From positions 1 through 5,640 of the forward strand of contig PMKX01000103.1 of NCBI GenBank assembly GCA_003158705.1: a stretch of DNA of 5,640 nucleotides. The letters run 5' to 3'. Below the pieces are notes generated by a model. That model ran no database searches. It was not told where the DNA came from and saw only the letters and a program-made list of their open reading frames with translations. This document shows, piece after piece, positions 1 through 5,242 of this stretch. The DNA comes from Actinomycetota bacterium. Lineage in GTDB: Bacteria; Actinomycetota; Thermoleophilia; UBA2241. Positions within the stretch are counted from its first letter, which is position 1. Each line of letters starts with the position of its first letter. Made by a program: the position numbers and the translations under genes.

Positions 1-898
1 CGCCGACGATGCCGTAGTCGGCGAGTCGAAAAATGGGCGCCTCTTTGTCTTTGTTGACGGCGGCGATGAGCTTGGCCGCCGACACACCCACGGTGTGCTG
101 GATCTGGCCCGAAACGCCCACGGCCAGGTACAGGTCGGGAGCGGTCTTGGCGCCGGAGAGGCCGATGATGCGGTCCTCGCCCAGCCACTCAAAGTCGGCG
201 AGGCTCTTGGTGCAGCCCACGACCGCCTCGAGCGCCTGTGCCAGCTTGTCGGCCAGCGACAGGTCCTCGCGCTTGGCGAAGCCGCGGCCGACGCCGACGA
301 TGCGCGGCGCGGCGTCGAGGTTGACCACGGCTCCTTCCTTGGCGCGGCGCTCGACCAGCTTGACGCCGGTGGCCACTTCTAGCGCCGGCGTCACCACCGT
401 GCCGGCGCCGGCCGTGGCGCCGTCAGACGAGAAGGTCTTGGGCATGACGGCAAACACCTGCACGCCGGTGGCGAGCTTCTCGCGAGCGACCGTGGCGCCG
501 CCGTAGGCATAGCGCCCGGCGACGAGCGTGTCGCCCTCGAGCGCCAGGCTGTTGACGTCGGTCACGCAGCCGGCGCCGAGCTTCTGGGCCAAGCGCGGTG
601 CCGTCTCCTTGCCGCGCCGCGTAGAGCCCACGAGCACCACGGTGGCGCCGGCCTCGGCCGCGATCTGGGCCAGGCCGGCGGCCACGGCGTCGGCCGGCCA
701 GCCCTCAAAGACCGCGTCCTCGCTCACGAACACGCGGTCGGCGCCGGCAGCGGCGAGCTCGCCGGCCGCGCTTCCGGCACCCGGCCCCAGAGCCGCGGCG
801 CTGACGCCCAAGCCGAGCGCCGCCGCGAACTGACGCCCTTGGCAGAGCAGCTCGCGGGCCGTCTCCACCTTCTCGCAATACACAAGCAGATCGGCCAC
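1..898 (-). CDS. fixB: Electron transfer flavoprotein alpha subunit (FixB/EtfA), 3' end cut by window
   Basis: ETF alpha subunit, which carries the electron-transferring FAD and, with EtfB/FixA, takes electrons from the acyl-CoA dehydrogenase and passes them to FixCX. I translated 299 residues by hand. The C-terminal FAD domain is unmistakable: VGVGRG at about 201-206, PDLYLAVGVSGQIQH at about 254-268, and VNKDKEAPIFRLADYGIVG at 281-299. The family usually ends 10-20 residues later, so only a short tail is missing. The start is a GTG at 898-896, preceded by GGGGAGG (910-904) with a 5-nt gap. That site overlaps the end of the etfB gene, whose stop ends 2 nt before the GTG, so translation is probably coupled. 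The QIQH form of the FAD motif is like FixB rather than housekeeping EtfA (recalled from the family). Lys231 sits in GCTKSLAD where most relatives have Arg. Confidence 0.96.
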   Translation of the reverse strand, partial: MADLLVYCEKVETARELLCQGRQFAAALGLGVSAAALGPGAGSAAGELAAAGADRVFVSEDAVFEGWPADAVAAGLAQIAAEAGATVVLVGSTRRGKETAPRLAQKLGAGCVTDVNSLALEGDTLVAGRYAYGGATVAREKLATGVQVFAVMPKTFSSDGATAGAGTVVTPALEVATGVKLVERRAKEGAVVNLDAAPRIVGVGRGFAKREDLSLADKLAQALEAVVGCTKSLADFEWLGEDRIIGLSGAKTAPDLYLAVGVSGQIQHTVGVSAAKLIAAVNKDKEAPIFRLADYGIVG

Positions 899-900
899 GA

Positions 901-1689
901 CTACCTCCCCAGGACGCCTTCGTTGAGGAGCGCGTTGACGAACGCGTCCGCTTGCTCGGCCGCCGTGCCCTCGAACAGGATGTGCTTGCGGTCCTGCTCC
1001 TCGGCCAGGTTGCTGACGATCTGCCGCTGCGGCGCCAGGGCGGCCGCATCGAGCCCCAGGTCGGCCGGCGTCCACTCCTGCAGCGGCTTCTTGCCGGCCT
1101 TCATGATGTTCATGAGCGACGGTATGCGCGGCTCGTTGATCTCGCTGACCACGGTGACGACGGCCGGCAGGGGAGCCGCCAACGTCTCGATCATGTCGTC
1201 CATGCTGCGCTCGCACTGCACGCCATCAGTTGTGACCGAGATCTTGCGCGCGTAGCCGATCTGCGGCAGGCCGAGCAGCTCGGCCACACGGGCGCCCACC
1301 TGGCCGGTGTAGTTGTCGGTGGAGCCCTCGCCGAAGAGCAGCAGGTCGTAGGTGCCGATCTTCTTGACGGCCGCCGCCAGCGCTTGCGCCACGGCGGCCG
1401 GGTCGGCGCCGACGAGGGCAGGGTCGCTGACGATGGCGGCCTCGTCGGCGCCCATCGCCAGGGCTTCCTTGATCGTCTCCTTCACCTTGCGGTCGCCCTC
1501 GGCCACGGTGAGCGCCGTGACGGTGCCCCCGCCGGCGGCGTCACGCAGCTGCATCGCCGCCTCCAGGGCGTTCTTCTCCAGGTCGCCGACCTTGTAAGGA
1601 ATGGCCTCCAGCACCGGCTGGCGATCCTTGATGCGGATCATCTGCAGATCCGGGTTGGTCTTGACGCACACGATCACGTCCACGCTCAT
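901..1689 (-). CDS. fixA: Electron transfer flavoprotein beta subunit (FixA/EtfB)
   Basis: ETF beta subunit, 262 residues, the normal length. It pairs with the alpha subunit to form the soluble ETF shuttle; in bifurcating ETFs this subunit also holds a second FAD in place of AMP. Visible family features are the N-terminal strand VDVIVCVKTNPD, a nucleotide-binding region EALAMGADEAAIVSD (about 75-89), GEGSTDNYTGQVGARVAELLGLP (about 120-142), and the recognition-loop stretch EPRIPSLMNIMKAGKKP (about 186-202). The start is the ATG at 1689-1687, because GAGGAG (1699-1694) sits 4 nt upstream. An in-frame GTG immediately before it is too close to that site. It follows fixX after 52 nt that contain a strong hairpin and precedes fixB by 2 nt. 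Whether it binds AMP or a second FAD cannot be decided here. Confidence 0.97.
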   Translation of the reverse strand: MSVDVIVCVKTNPDLQMIRIKDRQPVLEAIPYKVGDLEKNALEAAMQLRDAAGGGTVTALTVAEGDRKVKETIKEALAMGADEAAIVSDPALVGADPAAVAQALAAAVKKIGTYDLLLFGEGSTDNYTGQVGARVAELLGLPQIGYARKISVTTDGVQCERSMDDMIETLAAPLPAVVTVVSEINEPRIPSLMNIMKAGKKPLQEWTPADLGLDAAALAPQRQIVSNLAEEQDRKHILFEGTAAEQADAFVNALLNEGVLGR

Positions 1690-1707
1690 CACTCTCCTCG
1701 GCGCTCC

Positions 1708-1731
1708 GGCGACGCCCGACCGGCCGTCGCC
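1708..1731 (-). repeat. Inverted repeat (RNA hairpin) between fixX and fixA
   Basis: GGCGACG (1708-1714) pairs perfectly with CGTCGCC (1725-1731). A further CC/GG pair and a 4-nt loop lie inside. In the minus-strand mRNA the hairpin stands 8 nt upstream of the fixA ribosome-binding site and has no U tract, so it is not a normal terminator. It may act as a processing or stability element that adjusts fixA-fixB yield relative to fixC-fixX; that role is inference. Confidence 0.5.
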
Positions 1732-1741
1732 CTTGCCGTCT

Positions 1742-2017
1742 TCAGCTCATGCGGTACTGCACGCCGAACTCGCCGCGCGGGTACGTCCACTCCAGGGCGC
1801 GAGCGTCGCAGCAGATGAGGCAGGTGCCGCACTCCAGGCACCCCTCCCAGTTGACGACGATCCTGTGCTGGTCGTCGAGCTCGTACAAGTCGGCGGGGCA
1901 CACGTAGAGGCAGGCCCGGTTGACGCACACCGTGCTGCAGATCTCGTTCTTGACGACGATGTGCGGCTCCTTGTCGAGCTTGAACACATCGAGTCCAAGC
2001 TTGGCGTCGATCTCCAT
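1742..2017 (-). CDS. fixX: Ferredoxin-like protein FixX, partner of FixC
   Basis: Small iron-sulfur protein of 91 residues that works with FixC as the equivalent of the C-terminal ferredoxin domain of mitochondrial ETF:quinone oxidoreductase. The N-terminus MEIDAKLGLDVFKLD and the phrase EPHIVV are typical of FixX. Cysteines are at 27, 31, 36, 40 (followed by Pro), 60, 63, 66, 69 and 70. C36-x3-C40-P and C60-x2-C63-x2-C66-x3-C70 give two half-motifs of a bacterial ferredoxin, so one or two [4Fe-4S] clusters are possible. The C-terminus WTYPRGEFGVQYR is also characteristic. The start chosen is the ATG at 2017-2015, with GGGAGG (2030-2025) 7 nt upstream. A GTG 15 nt further upstream would leave no room for this site. 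The gene begins 15 nt after the fixC stop. Confidence 0.95.
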   Translation of the reverse strand: MEIDAKLGLDVFKLDKEPHIVVKNEICSTVCVNRACLYVCPADLYELDDQHRIVVNWEGCLECGTCLICCDARALEWTYPRGEFGVQYRMS

Positions 2018-2032
2018 GCTTGCGCCTCCCAC

Positions 2033-3322
2033 CTACAGCTTGCGCATCTGCCACGCGTCCTTCAGCGTGGCGACGTTGAGGAAGTCCTTGCGTACCCCGC
2101 GCCAGAGCGTCTTGACGAGCCGCCGCGATGGCTGCGGCCCGATGGTGAACACGCTCTCGAGCAGACGCGACACAGCCTGCGGATAGTGGGTGAAGAGACG
2201 CGGGTTCTCGATGATACGCGGGATGTGGCGCGCCGTCTCCAGGTCCTTGAGCACAAAGCTCTGACGCAGCGACTGCTCGTAGCCGGCCAAGCCGGCAGCA
2301 GAGCAGTCGCCGGCCTTCTTGGCGGCCAGCACGGCTTGGGCGGCGTGGTAGCCCGAGGCGATGGCGAAATCCATGCCGCGCACGGTGACCAGCGCGTTGA
2401 GAGAGAGGCCGGCGGTGTCGCCGGCCAGCACGTAGCCGTCGCCGTACAGGCGCGGCACCTGAGCGATGCCGCCCTCGGCGATGGCGTGCGCCGAATACTC
2501 GGCCACGGTGCCGCCGGCCACCAGCGGCCGTATCTGCGGCATCTCCTTGAACTCGTCCAGCAGCGAGAAGCACTTGCCCTGGTCGGGGTCCTGCTTGAGC
2601 GCCGCCATGCCCACGACGAGGCCCAAGGAGATGCTCTCCTTGTTGGTGTAGAGGAAGCCGCCGCCCAGCATGCCCTTGGTGACGGCGCCCATGAACAGGT
2701 GGGCGGCGCCCTCGCCGGGGTTGAGGTGCCAGCGGTCCTCGATGGTGGCCGGCGGCAGCTCGATGACTTCCTTGAAGCCGACGGCGTGGTCGCGCTCGGC
2801 AGGCTCGGCACGCAGACCGGCACCGCTGGCCAGCAGGCCGAGCACGCCCTCGGCGATCACGGTCACGTCGGCGCCGATCTCGTCGTCGCCGGCGCGGATG
2901 CCGATGACGCGGCCTTCCCGGCGCAGCAGCTCGTCCACCTTCATCTTGGGGACGACCATGGCGCCCTTCTCGCCCGCCTTCTCGGCCAGCCATTGGTCGA
3001 GGCGGGCGCGCAGCACCGTGTACGACTGCGGCGTCTCGCCGGCGAAGCGGTCGGCGGCGACCTCGAAGGTGGTGTGCGCGCCGTCGCCCATCATGGTGAT
3101 CCACTCGCGGGCGACGGCGCGCTCGAACGGCGCCTCTGCCCACAGCTCAGGGTAGAGCTCGCGGATGGGGCTCACGTACAGGCGGCCGCCGGTGACGTTC
3201 TTGGCGCCGGCGTAGTCGCCGCGCTCCAGCACCATGACCTCGAGCCCAGCCGAGGCCAAGCCGTAGGCGGCCGACAGGCCTGCCAGCCCGCCGCCCACCA
3301 CGATGCAGTCGACCTTCTCCAC
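2033..3322 (-). CDS. fixC: FAD-dependent ETF:quinone oxidoreductase-type flavoprotein FixC
   Basis: Flavoprotein that accepts electrons from ETF (FixAB) and, with FixX, delivers them to membrane quinone. It has 429 residues, close to the usual FixC length. The N-terminal Rossmann motif is clear: VVGGGLAGLSAAYGLASAG (G10-x-G12-x2-G15), ending in Glu33 of VLERG, which would hold the FAD ribose. A second FAD motif, YVLAGDTAG (about 297-305), is followed by GMDFAIASGYHAA (about 316-328), as in the FixC/ETF-QO family. No signal peptide or transmembrane span is visible, consistent with peripheral membrane binding. The start is GTG (3322-3320), with GGTGAG (3333-3328) 5 nt upstream and no better ATG. 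It lies 74 nt after the dehydrogenase stop with no clear terminator between, so it is probably in the same operon. Confidence 0.95.
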   Translation of the reverse strand: MEKVDCIVVGGGLAGLSAAYGLASAGLEVMVLERGDYAGAKNVTGGRLYVSPIRELYPELWAEAPFERAVAREWITMMGDGAHTTFEVAADRFAGETPQSYTVLRARLDQWLAEKAGEKGAMVVPKMKVDELLRREGRVIGIRAGDDEIGADVTVIAEGVLGLLASGAGLRAEPAERDHAVGFKEVIELPPATIEDRWHLNPGEGAAHLFMGAVTKGMLGGGFLYTNKESISLGLVVGMAALKQDPDQGKCFSLLDEFKEMPQIRPLVAGGTVAEYSAHAIAEGGIAQVPRLYGDGYVLAGDTAGLSLNALVTVRGMDFAIASGYHAAQAVLAAKKAGDCSAAGLAGYEQSLRQSFVLKDLETARHIPRIIENPRLFTHYPQAVSRLLESVFTIGPQPSRRLVKTLWRGVRKDFLNVATLKDAWQMRKL

Positions 3323-3396
3323 GTCAGCTCACCCGGGTTAGTCGCTCACGGTGGGGTGTGGCTACGCAGCCCCGCACGTTCATGCGTCTACGTCGA

Positions 3397-4620
3397 TCAA
3401 CTGATGAACGGGTTGGCCGCGGGGCCCCACAAGTCGCGGGCGATGATGCCGCGCATGACGTGCAGGCCGCCCTCGGCGCCCACCTCGTAGCTCATGACGC
3501 CGCGCAGCAGCATCTCCAGCGGCGTCTCCTTGGTGAAGCCGAAGGCGCCGTGCACCATCATCCCATGGCGCGCCGCCTCGTGACCGAGCGTCGGCGAGAG
3601 GCACTTGCAGGTGGAGATGACCACGTTGATGTCCTTACGGCTGAAGGTGCCCGGATTCTCGCCCTCATAGCCGATCATCCAGGCGCCGCGCAGCAGGTTG
3701 AGCTTGAGCATGTCGAGCTGCATCCAGTCGTTGACCAGGTCGAACGAGATGCCCTCGTTCTTGATGAGCGGCTTGCCGAACGCCTGACGCTGGGTGCCGT
3801 ACTCGGCGGCAATCTCGATCGCCTTCTCGGCGCCGCCCAAGCAGGCCGCGGCGACGAGCACACGAGCGGCGTTGAAGCCGAACATGACGTTGTAGAAGCC
3901 CTTGCCCTCCTCGCCCAACAGGCAGTACGCGGGCACCTCGACGTCCTTGTAGATCCAGCCGCCGGTGCTGAGGCCCATGCGGCCCATGTCCTCGTAGGTC
4001 GTCCAGGTGATGCCGGGCAGATGGGCGGGGATCCACAGGAAGGTGAGACCCTTGTGGCCGAGGCTCGGATCGGTGACCACCAGCGAGCAGTGACCGCTGG
4101 GCGCGCCGAGCTTGGCGCATTCTTTGGGGCCCGAGACGTAGGCCTTCTCGCCATTGAGGATGTAGACGTCGCCCTTGCGCTCGGCCCTCGTCTTGATCTT
4201 GGCGAGGTCGGAGCCACCGCCCGGCTCGGTCGTGTTGATGCCCACGAACGCCTTGCCGGCGGCGGCGGCAGGCAGCACCTCGTCCTTCAGTTGCTGCGAG
4301 CCGAACTTGTTGACGATGTACGACCATCCGATGGTGAGCAGGCTGTACACCGGCGTCGACATGGAGAGGTCGGCGCGGGCGATCTCCTGCACGGCGATCA
4401 TGCCGTAGATGAGCTCCTCGCCCGGCACCGCGCAGCCGCCGTACTCCTCGGGGACGGTGACGCCGAAGATGCCCAGCTCGGCCATGCCCTGGGTGATGTC
4501 GTCGGGGATGCCGTTCTCATCCTCGTCTATCTGGCGCGCTCGCGGCTCCAGGTTCTTGGTGAGCCACTCGCGGATGGCCTGCCTGAAGAGTGTCTGCTCG
4601 GTGGTGTACCTGAAGTCCAT
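3397..4620 (-). CDS. Acyl-CoA dehydrogenase, head of the fix operon
   Basis: FAD-dependent acyl-CoA dehydrogenase of 407 residues that would introduce (or, run in reverse, reduce) an alpha,beta double bond in an acyl-CoA and exchange electrons with ETF. Family marks in order: N-terminal helical domain starting MDFRYTTEQTLFRQAIREW; PEEYGG (about 57-62); the flavin/substrate motif TEPGGGSD (131-138); NGEKAYVSG (about 156-164); and R278-x2-F-G. The C-terminal segment GAEGGLHVMRGIIARDL aligns with the YEGTxxIQRxxIAR region of medium/short-chain enzymes, putting the catalytic base at Glu383. The ATG at 4620 follows a strong purine-rich site (GAGGAGGAG, 4633-4625). Translational neighbours fixC-X-A-B show the electron acceptor. 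The substrate is unknown: CaiA-like (carnitine pathway) and cyclic or branched acyl-CoA enzymes are all possible. Confidence 0.94.
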   Translation of the reverse strand: MDFRYTTEQTLFRQAIREWLTKNLEPRARQIDEDENGIPDDITQGMAELGIFGVTVPEEYGGCAVPGEELIYGMIAVQEIARADLSMSTPVYSLLTIGWSYIVNKFGSQQLKDEVLPAAAAGKAFVGINTTEPGGGSDLAKIKTRAERKGDVYILNGEKAYVSGPKECAKLGAPSGHCSLVVTDPSLGHKGLTFLWIPAHLPGITWTTYEDMGRMGLSTGGWIYKDVEVPAYCLLGEEGKGFYNVMFGFNAARVLVAAACLGGAEKAIEIAAEYGTQRQAFGKPLIKNEGISFDLVNDWMQLDMLKLNLLRGAWMIGYEGENPGTFSRKDINVVISTCKCLSPTLGHEAARHGMMVHGAFGFTKETPLEMLLRGVMSYEVGAEGGLHVMRGIIARDLWGPAANPFIS

Positions 4621-4734
4621 GAGTCTCCTCCTCTAACACGAAAACCCCCAGGGCGCGGGGCGGCGCTCGCTGGGGGCCCATAGCTGACAAAGGGGCGGCA
4701 GAGAAGGTGCCGGCCGCAAGCCATGACTGCAGCT
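4621..4734 (-). promoter_or_regulatory. Structured 5' leader of the acyl-CoA dehydrogenase/fix operon (candidate cis-regulatory RNA, copy 1)
   Basis: Leader homologous to the one before the CoA-transferase gene at 5243-5361. By hand alignment the first 38 nt from GCTGCA (4733-4728) match at 30 positions, and identity over the whole leader is about two thirds. Proposed fold: P1 AGCTG (4734-4730) with CAGCT (4686-4682); a hairpin CGGC (4712-4709)/GCCG (4699-4696) closing loop ACCTTCTCT (4708-4700); a 5-nt linker; then a terminator-like hairpin (4676-4645) and TTTT (4644-4641). The ribosome-binding site and ATG follow directly. Loop bases 4707-4700 can pair with 4634-4627, covering the Shine-Dalgarno purines. 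Homology and pairing are seen in the sequence; regulatory function is inferred. Confidence 0.6.
4641..4676 (-). terminator. Terminator-like hairpin in the leader of the acyl-CoA dehydrogenase gene (possible attenuator)
   Basis: On the minus strand CCCCCAG (4676-4670) pairs with CTGGGGG (4651-4645). Inside are an asymmetric internal loop (CGA against C), an inner GCGC/GCGC stem and a CGCCCC loop. TTTT (4644-4641) follows immediately. It lies between the promoter and the ribosome-binding site, so it would act as an attenuator rather than an operon end. The U run is short, so termination may be partial. The same architecture recurs at 5301-5335. Confidence 0.55.
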
Positions 4735-4740
4735 CGCCCA

Positions 4741-4769
4741 ATGATACAGAGCGCCAGCGGCGATGAAAA
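4741..4769 (-). promoter_or_regulatory. Candidate promoter of the acyl-CoA dehydrogenase/fix operon
   Basis: The minus strand has TTTTCA (4769-4764) as -35 (4 of 6 to TTGACA), a 17-nt spacer, and TATCAT (4746-4741) as -10 (5 of 6 to TATAAT). Transcription would start near 4734, exactly where similarity to the CoA-transferase leader becomes strong. The -35 box overlaps the U tract of the preceding gene's terminator. Confidence 0.5.
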
Positions 4770-4801
4770 CCCCCGCGTGCGGGGCGCCGAAGCGCTCGGC
4801 G
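4765..4801 (-). terminator. Tandem-hairpin terminator after the DUF3870 gene
   Basis: Two adjacent hairpins start 7 nt past the DUF3870 stop on the minus strand. The first is CGCCGA/TCGGCG (4801-4796 with 4790-4785) with a 5-nt loop. The second is CCCCG/CGGGG (4784-4780 with 4775-4771) with a CACG loop, followed by GTTTTC. The short stem of the second makes it a modest intrinsic terminator; it would separate the DUF3870 transcript from the fix operon. Confidence 0.5.
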
Positions 4802-4808
4802 AAACGCG

Positions 4809-5180
4809 TCATGGCGACGGGGAGGCCGCAGGGCGGCCGCCGAGCGCGATCGGCGACTGGTCCACGGCCTCGAACAGCTTGCGCAAGGCGGAGATGAGGG
4901 CGCTCTGCGAGTGGCCGCGGTAGCGCTGCCGCACGGTGGCCTCGATGAGCTCGCGCTCGGCGAGCACCGAGCGGCCCACCAGAAGCCGCGCCAGAAAGTC
5001 GCGCGCGAGGTCCATGAGAAGGGTGGACGAGCAGCCGACCACCACGCCCTGCCCGTCGACCTCCAGCACCACGCCGACGCGCCCGTACACCGGCTGGTGC
5101 GACACGTCCTGTGGCAAACGCGCGTAGCCGGAGAACAGGTAGGTCTCTCCCGTGCCCTTGTGTGCAGACGCGCTCGCCAT
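4809..5180 (-). CDS. DUF3870 domain protein
   Basis: Small protein of 123 residues, function unknown. I recognise the DUF3870 pattern: TYLFSGYARLPQ near the N-terminus, VYGRVGVVLEVD, a small-residue/Cys segment VVVGCSSTLLMDLARDF, LLVGRSV, and a C-terminal RYRGHSQSALISALRKLFE. The tail after about residue 110 (ALGGRPAASPSP) is low complexity. No signal peptide or membrane span is visible, so it is probably cytosolic. The start is the ATG at 5180: the domain begins shortly after it, and upstream codons would run through the divergent leader. There is no good Shine-Dalgarno; a TAGACT box at 5197-5192 suggests an almost leaderless mRNA. It stands between two acyl-CoA transcription units. From memory this family tends to lie near CoA-transferase and acyl-CoA genes, which suggests an accessory role in CoA-ester metabolism (inference). 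Confidence 0.8.
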   Translation of the reverse strand: MASASAHKGTGETYLFSGYARLPQDVSHQPVYGRVGVVLEVDGQGVVVGCSSTLLMDLARDFLARLLVGRSVLAERELIEATVRQRYRGHSQSALISALRKLFEAVDQSPIALGGRPAASPSP

Positions 5181-5191
5181 GGCTGCCGCGT

Positions 5192-5220
5192 AGTCTAGCA
5201 AAGCCGCTTGCGCACGGCAG
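5192..5220 (-). promoter_or_regulatory. Candidate promoter of the DUF3870 gene
   Basis: On the minus strand TAGACT (5197-5192) fits the TAnnnT -10 pattern and ends 11 nt before the ATG at 5180. The best-spaced -35 (CTGCCG, 5220-5215) is poor and overlaps the 12-bp palindrome at 5217-5228. Initiation near 5185 would leave a leader of only about 5 nt, which would explain the absent ribosome-binding site. Confidence 0.3.
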
Positions 5221-5237
5221 CATGCTGCATGTACGCT
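5208..5237 (+). promoter_or_regulatory. Candidate promoter of the CoA-transferase gene
   Basis: TTGCGC (5208-5213), an 18-nt spacer and TACGCT (5232-5237). The -10 box aligns with TATCAT of the fix-operon promoter within a shared GTA..C..TGG context, and the distance from -10 to the conserved GCTGCA block is 6 nt here against 7 nt there. This supports transcription starting near 5243-5244. The match to consensus is weak by itself. Confidence 0.38.
5217..5228. repeat. Perfect 12-bp palindrome, possible operator
   Basis: GCAGCATGCTGC reads the same on both strands. It lies between the divergent DUF3870 and CoA-transferase genes, inside the spacer of the plus-strand promoter candidate and over the -35 region of the minus-strand one. 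A dimeric regulator bound here could block both. No equivalent palindrome is evident in the fix-operon promoter. A 12-bp perfect palindrome could still arise by chance in GC-rich DNA. Confidence 0.35.
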
Positions 5238-5242
5238 GGCCC

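Noticed and set aside
3323..3396. Weak hairpin potential (GGCT/AGCC near 3360-3371) between the dehydrogenase and fixC
   Set aside because: The stem is only 4 bp and has no U tract, so it is not a credible terminator, and the genes are best read as one operon.
1601..3490. Long plus-strand open frame of 629 codons opposite fixX and fixC
   Set aside because: It lies antisense to well-recognised genes, is rich in Ala, Arg, Gly, His and Val, and matches no family. It is a typical GC-rich shadow frame.
3358..4683. Plus-strand open frame of 441 codons opposite the acyl-CoA dehydrogenase gene
   Set aside because: It is antisense to a clear acyl-CoA dehydrogenase with intact motifs; its composition is that of a shadow frame, and no ribosome-binding site supports it.
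4690..4724. Conserved ATGGC in both leaders opening similar peptides (MACGRHLLCR and MARRRHRLCR), suggesting a leader peptide
   Set aside because: There is no ribosome-binding site before either ATG, and neither frame stops before the terminator hairpin; the first runs well into the dehydrogenase gene and the second stays open across the CoA-transferase start. The similarity follows from nucleotide homology. A leaderless-type peptide is not fully excluded.
4639..4801. The repeated GAAAACCCCC string (4640 and 4765 regions, and its complement near 5327) as a CRISPR-like or mobile-element repeat
   Set aside because: Each copy is the 3' arm plus U tract of a separate terminator-like hairpin, two of them within the homologous leaders. 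There is no regular spacing, direct-repeat array or target-site duplication.
4633..4813. Possible 59-residue ORF on the minus strand whose ATG overlaps the DUF3870 stop codon (ATGA)
   Set aside because: It runs through the tandem terminator, the promoter candidate and the whole conserved leader, ending just before the dehydrogenase ribosome-binding site. The protein has no recognisable pattern and is Pro/Arg-rich at the end, as expected for chance translation of GC-rich leader DNA.
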